A stretch of DNA of 64,000 nt, from the NCBI GenBank assembly GCA_010405405.1, contig MU004239.1:248001-312000 (forward strand). Reading direction: 5' to 3'. Made by a program: the position numbers and the translations under genes. This DNA is from Microthyrium microscopicum. Its lineage: Eukaryota > Ascomycota > Dothideomycetes > Microthyriales > Microthyriaceae. Shown here one piece after another: positions 57,471 through 64,000 of the stretch (position 1 is its first letter; each line of letters opens with the position of its first letter). The notes beneath the pieces were generated by a model. That model searched no databases and was not told where the DNA came from. It worked only from the letters and a program-made list of their open reading frames with translations.

Positions 57471-58866
57471 CTAGCTGGGACTTGATTTCAAAGCCAGATA
57501 CTTCTTCGCATCTGCAACAACATCTGCACCCCATAGCCACTGTAGATACGGCTCACTTGGGAACCTCGAATTCATATCCGCAGGAGGCTGTTTCTTCAAT
57601 CGTCTCTCTTCTTCGCTGAAAGCGAACTCGGCTTCTGCGTCTTTGGTCTGCTCCGCCAAAGCAGCATCGCGCATTTTCTTGAAGTCTCCACCAGCGCTCA
57701 AGAAACCAAAACCTTCGTGTGACGCAGTTTGCATGCGCTGGACCCGAGGCTTACGAATGGTCTCATAAGCTTCTGTCCCTTTAGAAATGGGCAATTGGTT
57801 CTCAAATGCCCATGTCACGCATTCTGACAACACAGCCGCGTCCTCAATAGCAGAGTTGCCGCCACTTGCCGAATGCGGTATCATGGCATGACATGCATCA
57901 CCAATGAGTACAATTTTACCGTCTTCGCTTCTAAAGGTCTCAATGGCTGGCAATTCCGCTAGCTGCCACTGAACGCAGCCATCAACTCTTTCCAGCAAGT
58001 CACGAACTTCAGGGCAAAAGTCCTCAAAGTCCTTTGCCATTTCTTTGGGATCAGCTAAGATTCCCCACTTGCCTGGTGGCAGATCAACTTGGCGTTCAAT
58101 GGCGCAGACGACATCGTAAGATCTGTTTTCTGGCAGCGGCCAGCTGAGGACATACTTTCCGGGTGATGTCCAGCACATTTCGTTCCCATTGTGTAGTAGC
58201 CAGTCCAAAGTTGGAACGCCAATCATGCGGTCTTTTGGGACTGTACAGCGGAAACATTGCTCTAAATGCGGCTTTGGGTCGATAGTCGAGAGTTTCGGGA
58301 TGGACTTTTGGACAGCTGAGCGCATACCATCGGCTCCAACAATGAGATCGGCAGTGAGAATCTTGCCATCAGACAATATGACTGCTGGTCGTTCGAGATC
58401 TATGTGCGTGCAATGGGCATCAAACAGTAAGGTTGCTCCGCTCTGTTTCGCGGCTTCAGCTAGGACACGCTGATAGTCTGCTCGGTTGATGTTCCAGGCT
58501 CTAATGGAGACGAAGCTCGTTAGCATTCAAGCTTGCAATCAGACCGTTCATTAGGACGCACTCATCTCCGTAAGTAAGCTCACTATAGTTTTTGTGGTTG
58601 TGAGCAATTGCTCCTAGCTTTTCGTTGGTGATGGCATCTCGAATCTCCAGAAAACCGTTCTTAGTGATAACTTCACCGAACTTGCTCTCCAATCCCCATG
58701 CTTTCAAACAGCGAACACCGTTGGGGAGTATGCCAATACTGGCCCCAAACTCGTTCAGCGTTGGCTTTGACTCGAGAATTGTAACTTTGTGTCCTTTTTG
58801 TGATAGTGTAGTGGCGGCTGCAAGACCAGCAATGCCAGCTCCAGCGATGATAATGTCATAACCCAT
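57471..58866 (-). CDS. FAD-dependent monooxygenase, salicylate hydroxylase type
   Basis: Two exons, 58866-58562 and 58500-57471, 444 residues. The intron uses a GTGCGT donor (phase 2) and joins ...ELTYGDE to AWNINRADYQRVL, restoring the family's W-N-I-N-R-A-D; without splicing the frame would stop soon after. The FAD-binding GxGxxG is at the very start (IIIAGAGIAGLAAATTL, ILESKP). The DG motif LIVGADGMRSAV and the GD motif VLIGDACHAMIPHSASGGNSAIEDAAVL complete class-A flavoprotein hydroxylase hallmarks. It uses NAD(P)H and O2 to hydroxylate an aromatic acid such as salicylate or 6-hydroxynicotinate. No signal peptide, so cytosolic. The precise substrate is unknown. Confidence 0.87.
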
Positions 58867-59419
58867 TTCTGAAGAGCAGTTTAGAGCTTTGGAAATGTCC
58901 TGCGAGTAGAGTTCAGAATGATAAGAAGTATTTAAAGTATATTAACTTCCATTTGAGTCGTAAGACAGTCAGCACTAATAACAGTCTTCATGTCATCTTA
59001 CATCACGCTAGCAGTGGGTACTTCCATATTCCCATGACTGCTATCCAAAGATTTGCCCTGGATGATAAGTTGTTGATGGCACGAGAAATGAGTCTTATGT
59101 GCGGATGAAGTATGTTCAAGGCATACAAAGTCGAGAGATTGTAGTTGTGGAAGGGTACCTCTAGCCCGACGTACAGAAGATATCAAAACCGAAATGACCC
59201 CAAATTATCCTGATAGATTCTTCCAGAGGACCAGAGCCCAGAGGTAATGGTCATAATTTGCGAACAATTCTATGCAGTTAGGCTTAGCGGGACTGCACGG
59301 ACTAAGCCGAGTCGCACACTAGATCTTTTGATCCAACTTTTCGCAACTCCACCATTGAACTTTTTTTTATTCCAATTGACAGCCTGTATTGTATCACAAG
59401 AGGTCAACCGTCAACCACC
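58867..59419. other. Divergent intergenic region
   Basis: This 553-bp gap between the monooxygenase and the zinc-finger gene holds both promoters. It contains no supported gene. Confidence 0.3.
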
Positions 59420-60718
59420 ATGGACGCCCTACCACTTATGCCAGCCAAACGCTCGTTGGAGCCTGAAGACACGCTCGATTTTAGCTCAAGCAAGCGTTCT
59501 AAATTCGCCGCGGCAGACCCTCCAACTCCACCTCAAACCCTCTCTCCAAGCACTCCCAATCGCACCAACAATGACCCGCGTCCCCGCATCTACGACTGCC
59601 ACTATCCTCCTTGCACCGCTTCCTTCACACGCCCCTGCCGTCTTGCCGAGCATGAGCGTTCTCACACTGGCGAACGGCCCTACTTGTGCCCACGCCCAGA
59701 CTGCGGCAAGACATTCTCCCGCGACTACCATCTCTCACGACATCTGACGTTCTCTCACACTGATGCTCGCATACATGCCTGTACCTGGCCCGGCTGCGGC
59801 AAAGCCTTTGCAACCACTCAGCGCAAGCGCGAGCACGAAAAGACGCATGAACGTAAACGCCAATTTGCCTGCGTCGGCCACGATCCGTCCTGCACCGAGA
59901 CCTTCCGCAAGAAAAGCACTCTCGCTACACATATCGCCAAAGTACATCTCGGCATCAAACCGTTCCCCTGCACTGAGAATGACGACGAGGGCGCACCATG
60001 TACCGCCGCGTACGAGACACAGGGCAAGCTGAACGAACACATGCGCAAACGACACAGTGGCCCTCGCTACTTCTGCACACTCTGCGAAGACCCAGCTGCG
60101 GACGCCGAGCCAGGTGTGGCAGAGGACGAAGACACAGCCATGGGTGGATTCACGCTGCCCAAAAACCCACTTGGATTTACAACCATGCCCGCTCTGCTGG
60201 CTCATAAACGCGAAGCCCATCCCAAACAGCCCAAGCCCAGAGGCCGTCCGCGCAAACCAGTGGATCCCAATGTCTTTGGGCGTGTACGCGCAGCCAACAA
60301 CCAACATACCAAAGGCCGAACTGCCCGACCGCGTATCGCCGATGAACTTCTGGGTGTTGCACCAGAGGCTGAGGCAAGCATTGCATGTCTACGGTCTGGA
60401 TGCGACCACCGCTTCACCAATTCCACGGAGCTAGAAGAACACTGCATGGAGAAACATGGCATGGCGCGCATAGAGGTTGCCGAGGCGGAGCGAGAGCGGG
60501 AAGCGTTGAGCGGAGGTGTATTCTGGATGGGCGGCGTGGAGCCCGAGTACGAAGAGTACGGCTATGGCAGCCCATTCGGAAATGTGCATAGTGGCGTGGG
60601 CGTTTACGAGGATGATGAGGAGGACGAGGTTTTGTTCGGTAACGGCTTTGGTGCTGGTGTGGGAACCGCGATGGATATGAGTGAAGACTTTATTGATCCG
60701 GCGCTTGGAATGCAGTAG
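59420..60718 (+). CDS. PZF1: C2H2 zinc-finger protein, TFIIIA-like
   Basis: Single exon, 432 residues. Seven C2H2-type fingers can be traced: CHYPPCTASFTRPCRLAEHERSH, CPRPDCGKTFSRDYHLSRH, CTWPGCGKAFATTQRKREH, CVGHDPSCTETFRKKSTL, a fifth with an acidic insertion (CTENDDEGAPCTAAYE), a sixth starting YFCTLCEDP and a last CLRSGCDHRFTNSTELEEH near the end. Between fingers six and seven lies an AT-hook-like KPRGRPRKPVD. The arrangement of four close C-x4/5-C fingers with TGERPY-type linkers resembles RNA polymerase III factor TFIIIA (5S rRNA gene and 5S RNA binding), though yeast TFIIIA has nine fingers. A different C2H2 regulator is the alternative. The tail is acidic (EDDEEDEVLFGNG). Confidence 0.65.
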   Translation: MDALPLMPAKRSLEPEDTLDFSSSKRSKFAAADPPTPPQTLSPSTPNRTNNDPRPRIYDCHYPPCTASFTRPCRLAEHERSHTGERPYLCPRPDCGKTFSRDYHLSRHLTFSHTDARIHACTWPGCGKAFATTQRKREHEKTHERKRQFACVGHDPSCTETFRKKSTLATHIAKVHLGIKPFPCTENDDEGAPCTAAYETQGKLNEHMRKRHSGPRYFCTLCEDPAADAEPGVAEDEDTAMGGFTLPKNPLGFTTMPALLAHKREAHPKQPKPRGRPRKPVDPNVFGRVRAANNQHTKGRTARPRIADELLGVAPEAEASIACLRSGCDHRFTNSTELEEHCMEKHGMARIEVAEAEREREALSGGVFWMGGVEPEYEEYGYGSPFGNVHSGVGVYEDDEEDEVLFGNGFGAGVGTAMDMSEDFIDPALGMQ

Positions 60719-61560
60719 CGGTTTGCCAACGAAGACAAAATGGTGTTGTGGATGTAGTTCGTCCTTGCTGTATGGGGCGTCCCAGAGAACATGACGCATA
60801 TAAGACAGTTTCTCAACGAAAACGTGCTTTTCTGCCTGTATACATACTGTCCCATAGAGAAGCTCCCAGGGCCACAGGACGCGGCAAGGAACAAGATCAT
60901 TGCGCCAGCATAGCATAGCACAACAACTATCAAAATAAAATCAACCAGTTCATTCATATACACATCTAGCCATTCACCGTCTATCTACAAGGCATGATAC
61001 CATCATTCCGTGACAACCATAACGATTCGTATAGAGGTTTCCAATAGAAAACCAGGTCTTCTGAGACCAACGAAATGCTCAGCCTACCAAAAAAAGATCC
61101 TGAGTGGAGCCGAATCTTACATCGCGCTGGTAAATAGATCTGTGATGCAGAAATCCCATGAAAAAGTGTTTCGCGTGAATTCGAATTGCCACCCATGTTG
61201 CGTCTTGGGTCGTAAACTCCGTATATGCTACCAGATGGGCAAATCGTGTCGCTGAAATGCAGTTTGCTCCTCTCATATTCGTACATTCAAGCTGTATATG
61301 AAGTCTTTGCGGCTAACCGATATATCAGAATTATGCTGCGCGATGCACTAGATAACCGATGGTTTGCCGACTACGTCAAGCCCTGGATTGAAGAGCCTGG
61401 ACAAATTACGCAGATTGGCGAAGCCGTACCTAGCGAGTCAAAGATGTTGTCGGACTGTCCCGGTGTATCCAGAATTTGACATCTGAAACCAGCATGTTCG
61501 TGGCGAGGCGAGAAACATGGAAGGGATTTGGCTTTTATCTCAACAAAGGCAACTCATTCC
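60719..61560. other. Convergent 3' region
   Basis: No gene is supported in this 842-bp gap between convergent ends. Frames of 65-161 codons here overlap the zinc-finger gene on the opposite strand or lack any pattern. Confidence 0.3.
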
Positions 61561-63977
61561 TCATGGGGAGCCTTCTTTTGATGTCTCGCCATCCTGCAGC
61601 TCGCTTACACTGCCCTTTGGTTGCCACCGGCGCTTCAAGAATCGCCTGAAGCTCGTCGATAGCCTGCGGTTTTTGCCGCTCTTATCTTTAGCCTCAGATT
61701 CATCTGCAGCCGCGCCACTCCGAAGCATGTGAACGCTTTTTGAAGCGCTACCGTTACTGATGTAGCGTACATCTGTTTCGCTCGCTGCAAAAGAACTGCT
61801 GGTGCCGTTGGGCAATGGAGTATCGTCAGTTGGCGATGGTTTCCTACGTGGATGATGCGCGGATACGGCGCGTTGACCAGGAGTAGAAGGAGAGGACTCG
61901 CGTGGTATTATTGGTGTGGAAGCGGCTTGTTTATGACCGATGCTACCATTGCCATTGCTGCTGGTGTTTCCGTTGCTGTCGCCAACGCCATTAAGTTGTG
62001 GAGCTCGACCGCGATCAAGTGTGGGAAGTGATTTTGAAAGTGGTTGGCTCATTAGCACCGGATCAACCCCAGGCTGCGTTGACAGAGGGAGAGCAGTAGT
62101 AGTTATCGAGGTTTGAGCGGCAGCCAGTTGGCCTTGCAGGATGCTAGGTTCAGAATTGCTCTTGTTCTCTTTGGTTGTCGATAAAGGAGATCCCATTAGG
62201 TCTTTATCCAGAGGAACCTTCCTGGTCGGGCTTACGTTATGTGAATCTTTTCGCCTTGCGCATTGGCAGTTCTTTGAGTCTGCGCATGTGCAAGGTTGCT
62301 GATCCGATATTTTCTTTTGCCAGGTGATTTTGTTCTTTTCCAATTCGTCCACACTAAAGTGCATGGGAGGTAGAACATCAGTTACGCTTTCGAATAAGGG
62401 ACGAGCAAATATATTCATAAAGCCCTGCTGGGACTCGCCAAGTTTGATCAAATCACCTACAACCGGTGGTCCACCAAACAGGCAAGTTGGTATTCCAAGC
62501 TCAGCCTCCATGGAGCCTTGGTTCGCAAACTCCTCGGTTAATATGTTAGCCCACTGGTGTGCGCAAGGGAAGACTCGAGCCTTGCTTGAATTAGTACATT
62601 TGTTATCATCAATTTGAGTTTGGAGACATACCACATTAGATATGTCTGCACACTTGATGAGCAGCCCACAAAGTAAATCGCGATACTCCTCCTTTTCCTT
62701 GGCATTCCATGTATCCAATAACATTGCGTCATGCACCAATTTTTCCTGGAGGTTGCCCAAGTCCGCCATGTACTTAAAATGGAGACCCATATCTGTAGCC
62801 AAGATATTGTTGATCATCAATCGGCGAAGTGTGGTATCTTTAAAAGCGGAAGGCCAATGGCGTCGTAAGATTTGCGAATATGCAGCGCAGTGAAAAGATT
62901 CCAAAACAGAACGATCGTTGTAGAGCTGAGCAAGGGGAGCATTGAGCGAAACTAAGAAAAGATTGTTGACACCCGGATGCCCGACATCGTGACCAATGGC
63001 AGAAACTAAAAGAGTGAGGGCATCGAAAGGTTGCAACAGCGAGGCGATAGGTGAGGTCTTGGTAGGAACTGTGGTATGTGCAAATTCTGGTAATACCTGA
63101 AGTTGCAAAAGAAAAAAGAAGCAAGCTTGCATGACATCGACAGCGTGTCGGAAGTTGTGGTAGTGGACGAATTCGTTATATGCGCCTTGACATGCCTCAA
63201 GAAAGGGAATGAGTTGAGCTAGAATAGATTAGTGCAAATGTACACGGCCAGCCATAGGTTGCACGTACATGTAGGTATCCTCCATTTCTCCAGCTCGGGC
63301 ATTGACAAAGTGTGCTCCATCATGATGAGAGATGCATAGAGCAATTCGTCGTCTACCAAACTATGGGCAGAAAAGGACCAAGAGCCAACGGCTTTAGCAA
63401 CAGTTTCTTTCTGCGCATCGCTGAGATCTATGGATGATATATCCCTAGTTCTTACATTAGCCTAAAAAGTGGGAGAAGGGTTATTGCCAGTTATTTCTTA
63501 CCCTTGCGGAATGATATCGGCATCTTTTTCTGGGCTACAAATGCCACTCATGAGCCCAGACACCATTGCTTCGCGCAAATAAGCATACGGCTTTTCGTCA
63601 TCAACTCCAACCCATGAAAGTTTGCGATTGCGTTTGGAGGCCAGAAAAGCATGGTCTGCCTTACTAACGTCTTTGTAGGTGCGATATGCGTGCACCGCTA
63701 GTCCATGCGCATTAGGTTTTGACAACGGGCTCACCAGAACATCAACTGCCCCAGCGTCAATGAACCGGGTAAGTCGTACACTATCAAGCATGACCTGCGA
63801 TCCATGAACGCTCGGTGATGGAACATTTGCGGGTGCCCAGTCGCGCTCAAAGCCACTAACTACAGCGATAGGTATGACCAGCTTGGAAAACTTCTTGAAC
63901 TGAATCTCGGAAGCGATATGTCCCAGAAGACGCAACCCGTAGATATCTGTTGGTTCGGCGGTCGAATCAACGGTCAT
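61561..63977 (-). CDS. PDE2: High-affinity 3',5'-cyclic-nucleotide phosphodiesterase (PDE2/pdeH)
   Basis: Four exons, 63977-63502, 63450-63269, 63218-62632 and 62580-61561, 754 residues. Introns have GTAAGA, GTACGT and GTATGT donors. The class-I PDE domain has VHYHNFRHAVDVMQ (catalytic His and first metal ligand), LVSAIGHDVGHPGVNN (HD motif), HCAAYSQIL, LLIKCADISNV|ARVFPCAHQWA (third metal Asp) and GSMEAELGIP. The N-terminal ~160 residues are the family-typical extension; the C-terminal ~240 are Ser/Pro-rich with a basic end (FRRFLKRRWQPKG) and a Cys-rich stretch (CTCADSKNCQCARR) that is unusual. It hydrolyses cAMP and damps PKA signalling. The third intron is 51 nt and stop-free, so retention would insert 17 residues beside the metal site. 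Confidence 0.9.
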
Positions 63978-64000
63978 TGTTCGTATTAAGCCACGAGAAA

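Noticed and set aside
58501-58561. Apparent early stop in the FAD monooxygenase (121-aa frame)
   Set aside because: A GTGCGT donor and ATTAG acceptor remove it and restore the family motif at the junction, so the gene is not a pseudogene.

Overview
The window is nuclear DNA from a filamentous ascomycete (Pezizomycotina). The evidence is short introns of about 45-315 nt with GTAAGT/GTATGT donors and CTAAC-like branch sites, typical ascomycete gene families (YOR1-type ABC transporter, Dal5-type MFS, TPS2, Zn2Cys6 and C2H2 regulators), and one transposon whose decay looks like repeat-induced point mutation. Helotiales/Leotiomycetes is only a guess. I rebuilt exon structures by hand from splice signals, reading-frame continuity and family alignments recalled from memory. 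No tRNA, rRNA or CRISPR was found.

Layout. 0-11 kb: an unknown basic protein (-), a membrane-anchored degenerate ATP-grasp-like protein (+), a hotdog thioesterase (+), YIP1 (-) and cytochrome c heme lyase (+) sharing a short divergent promoter, then TOF1 (-). 11-14 kb: 3-hydroxyacyl-CoA dehydrogenase (+), divergent from TOF1, and an HNH-type protein (+). 14.5-17.5 kb: two tandem paralogues (-) that look like RNase H folds with damaged catalytic residues. 18.4-20.6 kb: a Ca2+/H+ exchanger homologue (+) that lacks both signature glutamates. 20.8-23.2 kb: an unusual purine gene (-) fusing full-length SAICAR synthetase directly to GAR synthetase without the usual AIR synthetase half. 23.8-25.1 kb: an unknown low-complexity protein (+). 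25.5-30.9 kb: TPS2-type trehalose-6-phosphate phosphatase (-) and a TRM140/METTL2-type tRNA m3C methyltransferase (-). 32.3-36 kb: a nine-exon Dal5/TNA1-like MFS transporter (+) and a secreted M20 peptidase (-).

37.9-40 kb: a SAM + HMG-box protein (+) whose 3' end looks frameshifted. 40.2-44.8 kb: a YOR1-like full-size ABCC transporter (-). 45.27-48.18 kb: a dead Mutator-like (Hop-like) DNA transposon with 112-bp terminal inverted repeats, a perfect 9-bp target duplication and RIP-like decay, sitting about 0.5 kb upstream of the ABC transporter. 50.1-51.6 kb: ornithine aminotransferase (-). 54.8-57.1 kb: a fungal Zn-cluster regulator (+). 57.5-58.9 kb: a salicylate-hydroxylase-type FAD monooxygenase (-). 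59.4-60.7 kb: a TFIIIA-like seven-finger C2H2 protein (+). 61.6-64 kb: a PDE2-type cAMP phosphodiesterase (-).

Most genes are unrelated housekeeping or accessory loci, not one cluster. The most unusual points are the PurC-PurD fusion, the exchanger without its glutamates, the HNH plus RNase H-like neighbourhood, and the intact outline of a RIP-degraded MULE.
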